Of a DNA stretch of 64,000 nucleotides, positions 1 to 8,923 are shown piece after piece. The notes below the pieces were generated by a model. The model was not told the origin of the DNA. It worked only from the letters and a program-made list of their open reading frames with translations, and made no database searches. Source of the stretch: Paralithodes platypus (taxonomy: Eukaryota > Arthropoda > Malacostraca > Decapoda > Lithodidae). The DNA lies in contig CM064518.1 of the NCBI GenBank assembly GCA_032716605.1, positions 42,675,925 through 42,739,924 of the forward strand. Reading direction: 5' to 3'. The position numbers and the translations under genes are program-made. Every line of letters starts with the position of its first letter. Positions within the stretch are counted from its first letter, which is position 1.

Positions 1-301
1 ACCTCCATCAAATTTAAAAAAAAAAATCCATTAGACCCCTCTTCTAGATTAATTTGTACATTTTTCGGTAGAAAAATGTACCGGCCGAAGGCCGGTTCTT
101 CCAACATTACAGGCTCACTATCGTTCGCCACGGCAAAAATCGACACCTAAATAGCACGAAAGGTCTAAATATTGACGAAGAAATGGGGCGAACGGTCTTG
201 AAATCGACTAACTAATGGGGCAAACATCTTAACATCTGAAAATTAATGGGGCTAAACATGAGGGAGAAAGTGGTCCAGAAAACCGGCCCATGTCCCCTTA
301 A
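1..301 (+). mobile_element. Family A foldback element, copy A1 (left end outside window)
   Basis: The segment matches the other family A copies (for example 23465-23791 and 43564-43899). It has the phrase ACCTCCATCAA, a hairpin TTTTTCGGTAGAAAAA, a second hairpin CCGGCC-GAA-GGCCGG, GACACCTAAAT, three ATGGGGC units about 31 bp apart, GGGGCTAAACATGAGGGAGAA, and a terminal CCCCTTAA. No coding capacity is seen, so it is non-autonomous. The window starts inside the left arm. Confidence 0.85.
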
Positions 302-896
302 ACAGATTGGGTGTATGTTGGTTTCTTGGCTGGGTAGGGCTCCGATACACAACACATTTTATAGTGGATAGTGGCTAGAAAATAAACTCTCTTGTTCACA
401 ATATGAGGGTTTAATTTTGGTTTTGTTTTGTCTAGGAACGACATACCCTAACTTATGATTCTGAATAAGTATGTCTCCTTTGCCAATGCCAAAGTAGCAG
501 CCATTTTCCACTAAAAATTGTCTTCCGATCGGAAACCCTTAGTTAGTTAGCCAAGTAAATCACGCACAGATATTTGCTTAGTTAAATGGGAAAGAGAGAG
601 GTTGAAGAGAGATGAAATGAATGTGTGAAAGGAGAAGGAAAACGAGGAAGAAAACGAGTTATAATGATTTAGTCTGGTTAATAAATAGCTTGATTGGTAG
701 GTCGGTTGTTAATTATATTCTAAGATAGTTAGCTATAATATAGTTATTAATGTTAGATAGTCATTATTGGGTTTATTTGATATGGTTGATTGATAGAGAT
801 CAATTCTGAAGTAATCATAATCCTTTAACTGTAGCAAGAATACAATAAATATATAGATATATTGAGAATATATCACAAATACACGTGAGCCACTAA
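302..896. other. Unique AT-rich sequence, no gene seen
   Basis: I see no coding signal or repeat family here apart from a purine-rich stretch at about 590-655. The short minus-strand open frame near 733-936 runs into the palindrome to the right and is not gene-like. Confidence 0.5.
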
Positions 897-1032
897 ATGT
901 TTCTAGTCTCTCAGTGGGGATCGAACCATCGACCATCAGGATGATAGCCGACTGCCGTGGTGTAATTGATTAAAGCGTCGGCTATCATCCTGATGGTCGA
1001 TGGTTCGATCCCCACTGAGAGACTAGAAACAT
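897..1032. repeat. Near-perfect 56-bp-arm palindrome made from a tRNA-derived SINE head
   Basis: Bases 897-952 are the exact reverse complement of 977-1032, separated by 24 bases. Reading plus, the spacer and right arm hold an A-box fit TGGTGTAATTG (958-968) and a B-box GGTTCGATCCC (1002-1012), the two internal RNA polymerase III promoter boxes of tRNA-like genes. The start GCCGTGG-GTAA-TGAT matches the minus-strand SINE at 7000-7245, so both belong to one SINE family. The left arm is an inverted copy of the B-box half. The perfect arms imply recent formation. Confidence 0.8.
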
Positions 1033-1484
1033 ATAGATATATGATTTAAGAAATTAAAATCCAGTCTAATATCATGCTGAACACTTGAAACTATTGCATT
1101 ATGTCACAGGTTAAAAATGAAACTAAATAAATCATGAAAACATTCGTTTAAGGCTTCGAACAACAAACCGTGTAAGAGAGTTCAACTTTTCTCTCAACCT
1201 GTCAGAGTAATTAATGAAAGAGATTATAATTAATGTATATTTATCACATCACACTTCACTTTATGCACATTTTATATTATTACACTTTTTATCTGTGCCT
1301 TCAACAAGCTAACCTGATCTAAATGTCAAGCCGGTATACACTAAGGGATAAAACAAGAATATCGGGATTACTGTGGTTATTTAAAAATTATAGTTTAACC
1401 CCAACATGCACTGTTAAATACTGAATTAATATTATGTTGACATTTGTCTCCACTAGTGTAAATATTCTTAACAGTTATATAAAT
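1033..1484. other. Unique AT-rich sequence
   Basis: No recognised gene, RNA or repeat. Confidence 0.5.
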
Positions 1485-1698
1485 AGTGGAAGTAGTAGCA
1501 GTGGTAGTGGTAGTGGTAGCGGTAGTTGTTGTTGTATGTTATGTAGTAGTAGAAGTAGTAGTGGAAGGAGTAGTACCAATAATTATTATCATTATTGTTG
1601 TTATATTTATTATTATTATTATTTATATTGTATTATTATTAGTAGTAGGGGTGGTAGTAGTTTAATCTTTATGTTATTATATATATATATATATATAA
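1485..1698. repeat. Imperfect trinucleotide (AGT/GGT/ATT) tract ending in (TA)n
   Basis: Runs of AGT, GGT, TTG and ATT triplets are followed by about ten TA dinucleotides. The 90-residue Ser/Gly/Tyr open frame here is a by-product of the 3-bp periodicity. Confidence 0.8.
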
Positions 1699-1766
1699 TG
1701 ACATAAAGATAAAAGCCGTGATTTGCATATGGTGCTGGCAAAATACTAATGCCTTTTCACAATTTT

Positions 1767-1896
1767 TTTTTTTTTTTTTTTTTTAGTGGATGTGGAGGAG
1801 ATTTGCAGTGGAAGTGGTGGGTATGATGTTTTCTGTTTATTTACATTTTCTGGGGGCTTAGAGATTTTTCATTTCTATTTCTTTCTTTGTTTCTAA

Positions 1897-1951
<55 letters not shown>

Positions 1952-1974
1952 TATATATATACTGTATATATATC
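1767..1974. repeat. Poly(T), then (CT)n and (TA)n microsatellites
   Basis: Poly(T) occupies about 1767-1784, (CT)n about 1899-1948, and a TA run interrupted by ACTGT about 1950-1974. Confidence 0.85.
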
Positions 1975-2221
1975 AGCAGAGAACAAAAATACACATGCAC
2001 ACAAATATTATCGTAGTAATGTTAACACCCACCCACACACACACCTTCCCTTTAACCTTCCCAACACTCCTGATCTACACAGATTAAGTAAAAGTCTCCC
2101 CCCAGCTCCTTCCCACACCCTAACAGGCACGTAACCAAACAACCCACTAATCCCCCCTTCCGCCTCTACGCTGCACTTGACATTAGCTGAAAGAAAGTAC
2201 GAATCCACACTGTACATTCGT

Positions 2222-2435
2222 TTAACCCTTTTCGTACCGGCGACGTCTTTATCAATTCATTCTAGCTATATTTACAGGGTTTTGTGCAGTTTGAGAAGAA
2301 TTTGTGGTAGTCAAAATGGTTTATTGAGATACTTCGAAACCTGTTAATTGCTGGAGGCTCCTTTGAAACTGAATAAAATCGTCTAATATTAGCAAAAATA
2401 TAGTAAAAGGACGTCGCAGGTACAGATGGGTTTAA
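2222..2435. mobile_element. Family D MITE, copy D1 (TTAA ends)
   Basis: It starts TTAACCC, then GTACCGGCGACGTC, and ends ACGTCGC-GGTACAG with a terminal GGGTTTAA: terminal inverted repeats of about 25 bp with TTAA at the extreme ends. The 214-bp AT-rich interior carries GTGCAGTTTGAGAAG, CCTGTTAATTGC and AATCGTCTAA, shared with D2 (9833) and, in inverted form, D3 (37709). No coding capacity; a short non-autonomous DNA element is inferred. Confidence 0.75.
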
Positions 2436-2630
2436 TCTTTTCCCCTCAGTACACAAATCTACGAATTCGATACATTTAGAGCCATTGAACACACTGACGG
2501 ACATAAAGGCACATTATAAAGAAATCAACTTGTAATTCTTTCTTCCAAACATACCCTTCCAAGACAGTACGAAAGGAAGCCACGCAACGCCTTTCTTTCC
2601 GACCTGTCTTTTCCAACCTTGATTTGTGGT

Positions 2631-2772
2631 TTAAGGGAGCCCACCTCGCTTTTTTTCTCTTTCTCTCCCTCTCTCTTTGGCTTGTATCCATTCGGCCCCA
2701 TTCAACCTACTGTTTTAAGACGTTTACCCCCATCCAGGTGTCAATATTTTCCTGGCGAGTGGTAGCAAGCCA

Positions 2773-2813
<41 letters not shown>

Positions 2814-2888
2814 TTGACAGCAAGCTAAATTTGTACATTTTTCGATGGAAAAATTTCTCCGGCGAAGCTGGATTTCTCCATACACCTA
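2631..2888 (+). mobile_element. Family B foldback element, copy B1 (right part missing)
   Basis: It begins TTAAGGGAGCCCACCTCGC, continues through GGCTTGTATCCATTCGG, the left arm ending CTGGCGAG, a (TA)n tract (about 2776-2808), TTTTGACAGCAAGCTAAATT and the CCGGCGAAGC-GG hairpin. It breaks off at CTCCATACA, where complete copies continue with the right arm. Everything past the core is lost. Confidence 0.85.
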
Positions 2889-3155
2889 CCTATTCTTGAT
2901 CCTCGAATTTTGTATAAATATGTTGCTTTGTCCTTATTCTAATCATTACCTGTCCATTCCCTGAAGATGCAAGATGTTTACTTGTGAAACGTTGGATCCA
3001 CCATGAATTTTGCTAACCTGTTGTACCTCATCTCTGAACCCCAGAGGAAAATTGTTAGAACTATTGAAAGCTGTAACAATAAAATACTGAATGCTGAAAC
3101 TGCTGTTGCCTTTAACCTCGTCTGTTTAAAAGAGAATCTATTACCTGGCTATACT

Positions 3156-3160
<5 letters not shown>
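2889..3160 (+). mobile_element. Possible Penelope-like element fragment with hammerhead-like core
   Basis: Around 2960-2998 the sequence has CTGAAGATG, a self-pairing CAAG...CTTG, then GAAACG, which fits the conserved CUGANGA / stem II / GAAA core of hammerhead ribozymes found in the terminal repeats of Penelope-like elements. A reading frame opens at 3003 and encodes a peptide including CLKENLLPGYTNIYIYI, which resembles the N-terminal region of such elements from memory; the last codons merge into the (TA)n tract. Stem III and the cleavage site were not verified. It could equally be an unrelated repeat. Confidence 0.35.

Positions 3161-3186
<26 letters not shown>
3161..3186. repeat. (TA)n microsatellite
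   Basis: About thirteen TA units lie between the fragment at 2889 and the SINE at 3187. Confidence 0.95.
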
Positions 3187-3370
3187 GGTGGTGTGGTGGA
3201 GTGGTCTTGCCACTGGCCTGGTAATCCAAAGGTCCAGGGTTCAAATCCTGATGTATCAATGGGAAGATATTATTGGGATGGAATTTGTGCTGTACCTGGT
3301 ATCAGTGCATTACCACAAGCCCACCGAAACGTCAATAAAATACCCTCATTGTTCCCTGATTAAATAGCAC
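3187..3370 (+). mobile_element. tRNA-derived SINE
   Basis: The head has an A-box fit TGGTGGAGTGG (3194-3204) and a B-box GGTTCAAATCC (3238-3248) at tRNA-like spacing, within a sequence resembling a Leu/Ser-type tRNA. It is not an intact tRNA gene: the acceptor stem does not close after the B-box. Instead a non-tRNA body follows (GGAATTTGTGCTGTACCTGG, then TTACCACAAGCCCACCG), typical of a SINE. The 3' limit is approximate. Confidence 0.6.
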
Positions 3371-3717
3371 TGTATGAATATTCCCATATTCAAAATATGC
3401 TATAGGGGTGCAATGCCTGGTGAGTTATCTGCTCAACAGGTGGCGTTGTGTGTGTGTAAGTGTGAGAGTCCGAGTGTAGGGGGTGAGACAGTGAAGCACG
3501 GGAACGAGGTGGCTTCAGAGATGGGGTCGTTTCGGGCCATGAGTGAGCACCGTGCCTCATGTGAAGGCAAGATGGCAGGTGCTCGTTGTACTCTACGTGC
3601 TTCACATGTCTCACTCCCTAGACTGGAACAAGACCTCACGGGCTTCACTGTTCATTGTAAAGCAGTGAATGTTAAGGCTCTCAGCCTATGCCGGAGAGGA
3701 AGTAAGTTGGAATATAG

Positions 3718-3718
<1 letters not shown>
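3371..3718. other. GC-richer unique segment, origin unknown
   Basis: The segment is richer in G and C than its surroundings. It has overlapping open frames on both strands, none with a recognisable domain. A decayed repeat or a piece of untranslated RNA are equally possible. Confidence 0.25.
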
Positions 3719-3748
<30 letters not shown>

Positions 3749-4033
3749 TATATAATAAACTTTCTATCCTTCACAATCCTGCTCTACGTATTAAATATTA
3801 TAAATCTCCTCGCAGATATTTTCCAAATCAAGACGAATACAAACAATTCTCCAATTCCACCTTTGGCTTCAACTGAACATTTGACATTTGCTATTTGGAT
3901 AAAATATTACTCTCCTCGCAGCCCATTTCCGCATCTCCGCTACCCTAACACACAACTAAACAGGTCGGTAATGCTCATTGCCGTCTACCAGTTTCATCGC
4001 AACGACAATCACAATCAAGAAAAGCCAGACCCA
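3719..4033. other. Poly(A) tract then unique sequence
   Basis: A run of about 25 A and a few TA units (3719-3754) is followed by unique sequence with no recognised feature. Confidence 0.55.
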
Positions 4034-4270
4034 GGACCCACACACTATAGTATATTCGCTGTAAGTAGGCGAGCAATCATGACCTCTAACCCCTGTAACT
4101 AAAAAACGACTATAGTAATCGAGCTAATATTTCTACTATTTGGGAAGAGTCAGTCAAGGAATAGATGTGGAAATATACAGCCAATTTGCCCCAGCCCCTT
4201 TTGAGTTACAGAGGATAAAGGTCATGATTGCTCGCCTACTTACAGTGAATAGACTATAGTGTGTGGGTCC
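4034..4270. mobile_element. Family C foldback element, copy C1
   Basis: The left arm (4034-4099) and right arm (4204-4270) are inverted copies over about 65 bp, starting GGACCCACACACTATAGT and containing GTAAGTAGGCGAGCAATCATG. The middle holds CTATTTGGGAAGAGTCAG and AGGAATAGATGTGGAAAT. A second copy lies at 44271-44480 with the same middle, so this is a dispersed family. Non-coding. Confidence 0.85.
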
Positions 4271-4764
4271 TTGCCAGATCTCTGACAACGATTACATTGC
4301 TAATCGCACCGGCAAACAGTAGTATGTGCCTCAGTGTTCTCAAGGGTATTGCTGTAATGTGAGGTCTGCAAATGATGTCTCTCTCGGGTACTCGCAAAAA
4401 TAATTTCATCTGTTGGTTGCAAGGCTCTAAGACTGTATCAGCTGACTGATTTCCCTTTTAACTAACCCTTAACTAAAGTATTTTTCAAAGGTAATACTGC
4501 AGTATATTGCTAGTATTATTGTGTTGGCATACGTGTCAGCTTTCATTAGATAGATGGATAGATTAGTAGATAGATAGATACTCCCAAACATTTATTGACC
4601 CCACATTAGCTCTACAGTAAACATTAATGAGGGGGTAGACAGGAAAGAAAATGTATGTGAAAGAAAAGGTATATGAGGAAAGAAAGTATCCGGTATAGGT
4701 TCCGTAAAGAGTCCATGTAAACAAAAATTATATAAATAAATCTATGCATAAATATAACACTGAC
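4271..4764. other. Unique sequence with a short (GATA)n tract
   Basis: GATAGATG/GATAGATA units lie at about 4548-4580. On the minus strand this is the start of the intron after the exon at 4765-4848, and GTCAGT (4764-4759) is its 5' splice site. I did not find the next downstream exon of that gene between here and base 1. Confidence 0.5.
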
Positions 4765-4848
4765 CTCTGCAGGGAAGGCTGTGCCATTGACGGTGTGTTC
4801 GGACCCCACATGGTTGGCGTCACCGAAGTGGAGCTGGACGTGGCTGAC
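4765..4848 (-). CDS. Carbonic-anhydrase-related protein (CA10/CA11, CARP-A/B type), internal exon
   Basis: On the minus strand an 84-bp phase-0 exon is bounded by CTTCCCCCTCAG upstream and GTCAGT downstream. Its 28 codons read VSHVQLHFGDANHVGSEHTV followed by NGTAFPAE. The LHFG-n(5)-GSEH-n(4)-FPAE pattern is that of alpha-carbonic-anhydrase-related proteins. Aligned to classical enzymes through GSEH, the zinc ligand equivalent to His94 is Gln, His96 is kept and Trp97 is Phe, so a catalytically inactive CARP is expected. Vertebrate CA10/CA11 are secreted neurexin ligands; that role here is inferred. It continues in phase from the exon at 8087-8200 (ISGGPLSYKYQ), exactly the family order. Remaining exons were not found, so the gene is only partly described. 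Confidence 0.85.
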
Positions 4849-5417
4849 CTGAGGGGGAAGACAACGTTTATGGTCAGTAAGGGTAATTCAAGGCAACATA
4901 TAAGGTCAAAAGGGTCAATACAGGTCATAGACAATTATAAAGAGTCAATAAAGGTCATTCCAGTTTATAGAGACACTACTGTAAATAATATATAATGATG
5001 TGTAATCCTTGGCTGTATTATTATTAATATAGTCAAAGGAGTCATACCAGGTATATAATTTCTGGAGCGTTTTATTCCCAAAAGTAGCACATTCACACAC
5101 ACACAAACGTTGAAAGTAGTTTGGCTTACTGTAACAAGAAACACGACTCAAAGAAAAATAAGTAGAGTGTACAATCGCGCTAATAAGTGATGTCTCGGCA
5201 CCAAGTATGTTTTGATCAATAATTGGCATCAGCAATATCTAAGCTTCATTTCTTCATATTGAATGAAATATACAAACATCTGACAGACATTAATATAGCA
5301 CAGAGCAAGCCGAACGTAATGACAGCTGAGACATGACTTATTAGCGCGACCGTACAAGCAGTTTTGTAGATTATATTATACTGTGTAACATATTCTAAAC
5401 AAAAGTCGCATATTGAC

Positions 5418-5583
5418 AGCGTTTTGCATCTCTCCGCAGCTACCATTCCTCCCGCAGCCCACCGCGATGTTATGATGCCCGAAGAATATACGAGGCTGCT
5501 TATTAGAGTACTTAGCCGTCCTAGCCAGAGCTGTGAGGCCGCTCTGGAGTCGGTAATGGCGGGTAACGAGCGATGAAGAGAAC
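5418..5583 (+). other. Weak candidate exon or decayed repeat on the plus strand
   Basis: TCTCCGCAG is followed by an open frame (…DVMMPEEYTRLLIRVLSRP…) that runs past a possible GTAATG splice donor to a stop codon near 5574. Its composition looks more protein-like than the surroundings, but the complementary strand is also open and no domain is recognised. It lies inside the CARP intron on the opposite strand. Confidence 0.2.
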
Positions 5584-5609
5584 AAGGCGGCACAAGGAGG
5601 GCTGCTTGC

Positions 5610-6065
5610 GAGGTGGAGGGGGAGCAATGGAGATGTGCTGGTTTGTCTCTGGGTGCGGGAGAATAGAGATGTGCTGGTGTGTTTTTGAAGGAATGGAGAT
5701 GTGCTGGTGTGTCTATGGGTGCGGGAGAATAGAGATGTGCTGGTGTGTTTTTGAAGGAATGGAGATGTGCTGGTTTGTCTCTGGGTGCGGGAGAATAGAG
5801 ATGTGCTGGTGTGTTTTTGAAGGAATGGAGATGTGCTGGTGTGTCTATGGGTGAAGAAGAATAGAGATGTGTTTTGGAAGAATGGAGGTGTGTTTGTGTG
5901 TTTTGGATGTGTGCTGGTGTGTCTGTGGATGCGGGAGAATAGAGGTGTGTGTTTTGGAGGAATGGAGGTGTGCTGGTGTGTCTGTGGGTGCGGGAGAATA
6001 GAGGCGTGTGTTTTGGAGGAATGGAGGTGTGCTGGTGCGTCTGTGGGTGCGGAAGAATAGAAATA
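5610..6065. repeat. 66-bp minisatellite (36 + 30 bp half-units)
   Basis: Units alternate between GAGATGTGCTGGTTTGTCTC-type (36 bp, with GGGTGCGGGAGAATA) and GAGATGTGCTGGTGTG-type (30 bp, with TTTTTGAAGGAATG). Copies decay towards the right, where GAGGTGTG replaces GAGATGTG. Because 66 is a multiple of 3, long Cys/Trp-rich open frames appear; they are not genes. Confidence 0.9.
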
Positions 6066-6192
6066 TATTTGCATGTGTTTTGGAAGAATTTATATGTGCC
6101 TATGATGTACGAGTAGAAATGTGTATGTATGTGTTTTGGAGGAATGAGGGTGTGCTTGTGTGTCTCTGTGTTTGTGTTTGTGTTGTGTTGTG

Positions 6193-6261
<69 letters not shown>

Positions 6262-6419
6262 TGAGGCTTGGAGATGCGTTTCTGTGTATGTTTGAGAAAT
6301 AGATATGTATTTGTGAGAGTATCTGGGCGTTTGTGAGTGAGAGTGGTGGAGTGTCTCTGTGTGTTTATAGGTGTATTGTGTGTGTAAAAGGAGGTTTGGT
6401 GGCGTGGAGTCGATAAAAG
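6066..6419. repeat. Degenerate minisatellite and (GT)n microsatellite
   Basis: The decaying array merges into about 37 GT units (6184-6257) and GT-rich flanks. Open frames here are periodicity artefacts. Confidence 0.85.
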
Positions 6420-6688
6420 GAGACATTCGACCCATTTATTCATCCATATTAGGACCTATCGTACCATTTAGGTGTCGATTTTTTTTCCTGGCGAGCGAAA
6501 GTCAGCCATCAATTTAGGAAAAATCGGCCTTTGGCCGAAGTATTTTCTATCGAAAAAATCCATACACATATCTCAAAAGGGAGTCTTCGGGGTATATTTT
6601 GAAGCTTTAATGAGGTCTAGGGAGGAAACTAAATAATAATAATAATAATAATATACTGTAAATATACAATAATAAAGTCTCCCTTTAA
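6420..6688 (-). mobile_element. Family A foldback element fragment, A9 (inverted)
   Basis: In reverse orientation it carries AGACATTCGACCCATT, ACCATTTAGGTGTCGATT, CTGGCGAGCGAAAG, the hairpin CGGCC-TTT-GGCCG, GAGGTCTAGGGAGGAAACTAAA and a terminal CCCTTTAA. The outer right arm is missing. The loop has changed from GAA to TTT while the stem is still paired. Confidence 0.8.
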
Positions 6689-6757
6689 TGCCGGCTTAAT
6701 GTGCGGCGATGAGAACAAGGCGGCCGAAGGTGAGCTGGTTTGAAGGTCAGGGTGTGT

Positions 6758-6795
<38 letters not shown>

Positions 6796-6999
6796 CACTT
6801 GCTTGTTCGTCAAGGGGAATCCACGCAATGCGAGCTAAGCTCATTATTATCGCGCCTCCTTAACTGGGAATGTATTGCGTGAAATGCATGTTAAGTGTTT
6901 ATGTATCGTTGGAATGGCTGTGGATGTGTGTGTAGTCTGTATTTTAGCCAATTGGCGACATCTGGAAACGAAGGGTTAGGGTTAATCTGTACGGTACCA
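6689..6999. other. Unique sequence with (GT)n
   Basis: A short segment (GCGATGAGAACAAGGCGGC, about 6705-6723) resembles GCGATGAAGAGAACAAGGCG at about 5571, on the other side of the minisatellite. A GT tract lies at 6751-6790. The rest is unremarkable. Confidence 0.5.
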
Positions 7000-7245
7000 T
7001 TCTCACTACGGTACCAGTCTCACCCGAAGGCTTAGGTTGACCAGTAGCTTAGGTTGACCAGTACGATACCCATCTCACCTTGTAACCGATCACCAACCCC
7101 AGATGGGACGTCACAAGTTCGTCCACTTATACCAGGTTCCGATTTATACTGCTAGGTGAACAGAGGCTACACCGTTAGGAGACTTGCCCAAATGTCTCTT
7201 CCCCGCCTTCTGGTTGTGAGCCAGACGCGCTATCAGTTACGCCAC
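7000..7245 (-). mobile_element. tRNA-derived SINE (same family as the palindrome at 897)
   Basis: Read on the minus strand it begins ACCGTGGCGTAACTGATAGC with a full A-box TGGCGTAACTG (7244-7234), then CGTCTGGCTCACAACCAGAAGG. The B-box expected next is missing: the sequence jumps to CGGGGAAGAGACATTTGGG. The body includes TGTTCACCTAGCAGTATAAA and GGAACCTGG. A small internal deletion therefore removed the polymerase III B-box. The 3' limit is approximate. Confidence 0.65.
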
Positions 7246-7306
<61 letters not shown>

Positions 7307-7406
7307 AATGAGTGGAAATGTCTGGGAGGGGGAAATTTGAATAGGTGTTTTTATGTGTGCATGATTGTTTTTTTTTCAAGGCCCGTGTTATGTTAAACGT
7401 TTATTG

Positions 7407-7500
<94 letters not shown>
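7246..7500. repeat. (GT)n, (CT)n and (CA)n microsatellites
   Basis: GT repeats occupy 7246-7304, CT repeats 7411-7464, and CA repeats to about 7495. Confidence 0.9.
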
Positions 7501-7501
<1 letters not shown>

Positions 7502-7892
7502 ACCTTGATGAAGCCCTAACTGTCCCAAACTTCTGCCTAAGTCAACCTGGACTGCTTCCAGGTTATGATTGCATCGATTAGGCTTTCTTGATTACAGTTC
7601 GAATCCATCAACCGAGAATAAAATTTTAGGGCATGAATGCTCAGCTTTAATAATTATATATTCCAAATTGGTGATTACATTTATATAACATTATCATTCG
7701 ATAGATGCACTGTATGTTGGTAAGGCATCATTATAATTGTATTGATAATAATGCAATAAGAAACAATAATAATAATAAACACAGTAAAAATAAAAGTAAG
7801 GTTGGAGCTTGGCAGAGGCGCTCATCTCCTTAACCCCTTCTTTAAATTGGTCTACAGGTTGAATTGTGCATGGACCGATACATAATAACAAA
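7501..7892. other. Unique intronic sequence with a tRNA-like B-box
   Basis: AGTTCGAATCC at about 7596-7606 matches a B-box, but no convincing A-box stands upstream, so this may be a SINE relic or chance. The rest is AT-rich. Confidence 0.3.
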
Positions 7893-8086
7893 CCCACGTA
7901 CCTGGTATTTATAAGAGAGAGCCCCCCAGAGAAAAACCAATTAACGTACCTGGTATTTATAAGAGAGCTCCCCAGAGAAAAAACAATTAACGTACCTGGT
8001 ATTTATAAGAGAGCCCCCCAGAGAAAAAACAATTAACGTACCTGGTATTTATAAGATAGAAGCCCACCAGAAATAAACCAACGTAC
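7893..8086 (-). repeat. Tandem copies of a CARP exon 3' end plus its splice donor
   Basis: On the minus strand the true exon end TCTTATAAATACCAG/GTACGT (donor 8086-8081) is repeated four more times, with donors at 8041-8036, 7995-7990, 7949-7944 and 7901-7896 (spacings 45, 46, 46, 48). Each unit contains part of the exon (codons for LSYKYQ), the donor, and TTAATTG-TTTTTTCTCT. Five identical CAG/GTACGT sites therefore follow one exon. Use of the second donor would add 45 nt (15 codons) in frame with no stop; use of the third would include GTACGTTAA, which introduces a stop. Confidence 0.85.
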
Positions 8087-8200
8087 CTGGTATTTATAAG
8101 ATAGAGGGCCCCCTGAGATGTTGATGGCTGGGTGATGATGGCCCTCCGCCCCCAAGGTGAGCACCACACTGTGTCCCGTGTTGTTGATGATCCCGCTCAC
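8087..8200 (-). CDS. Carbonic-anhydrase-related protein (CA10/CA11, CARP-A/B type), internal exon
   Basis: A 114-bp phase-0 exon on the minus strand follows TTTCTCTCTGTGTTCCCAG and ends CAG/GTACGT. Its 38 codons begin VSGIINNTGHSVVLTLGAEG and end INISGGPLSYKYQ. The NTGHSV...VNISGGPLSY pattern is characteristic of CARP X/XI-type proteins and precedes the LHFG/GSEH segment, which is found in the exon at 4765-4848. The exon itself starts GTGAGC, which looks like a donor, but the protein match favours reading it as coding. AEGHHHPA, between the two conserved motifs, looks lineage-specific. Upstream exons on the minus strand (higher coordinates) were not recognised. Confidence 0.88.
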
Positions 8201-8923
8201 CTGGGAACACAGAGAGAAATACACGGGTTCAGTCAAATAATAATATATACTAACTATATGTATAACTAAATATATAATAACTAAAGCAAATAATAAATAA
8301 TATTAGTCATTGTCATATAACACATACGATTACAATTATATTATTAACTGTGTTTTTTTTCTTCTATGTTGATGAGGGAGACAAAAGTCAAAACTGCCTG
8401 TGACGCGTGCCTCCCCCAGAGTTAAAAGAGTGACAGGGCCAAAATCAAGGAACGTTCGAGCCAAAAAAAAAGTGTACATAGTATTCTAGTATATATGACA
8501 TTAGGAATTGATACCACCTTGTATATACCGACTGAATATACCACACCAAAGAGTTTATCTTAAATGTTCGAGGGCCCAGCAAACATTTCTGGGCTCATTT
8601 GTATGAACGTGTCACAATAAATTTTCCCAATTTAATTACTAGACAACTAAAAATAATAAACAAATAATAAATAAAATAAAATAATACAAATCGGTCTACC
8701 AATAGAACACCCAATATACAACACAATTGCATTCAAAACCTATTGCTACTACAAAATAAATCTTCCGAATTAATTTTATCTTTCTCTTTTTGCAGAATAT
8801 ATTGGGGCTTTGTCAATATTCCGAGACTTTAGTTAATCCGGGGCATTGATAGAATACGTTAGTTGGATTTACCTCTATAAATCCTATTGCCTTACGTATG
8901 AATATGCATGACAACATGAAAGG
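8201..8923. other. AT-rich intronic sequence, nothing coding seen
   Basis: On the minus strand this is upstream of the CARP exon and contains its polypyrimidine tract (8201-8220). A short motif, GATGAGGGAGACAAAAGTCA (8371-8390), after poly(T), recurs in similar form at about 25106, so it belongs to a minor dispersed repeat. Confidence 0.45.

Larger units (their letters stand above)
4849..8086 (-). other. Intron of the CARP gene, packed with repeats
   Basis: The 3.24-kb intron is inferred from the two phase-compatible exons. It opens at GTACGT (8086-8081) if the proximal donor is used and ends CCCCCTCAG at 4849. It contains a 66-bp minisatellite, a family A fragment, a SINE, GT/CT/CA microsatellites and the duplicated splice donors, listed separately. 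4862-5400 is unique sequence with no feature seen. Confidence 0.7.

Noticed and set aside
3194..3260. Functional tRNA gene
   Set aside because: A and B boxes are present, but the acceptor stem does not close and a SINE body follows.
3374..4102. 242-residue plus-strand ORF
   Set aside because: It crosses a poly(A)/TA tract and the end of foldback C1, with no domain; treated as a chance frame.
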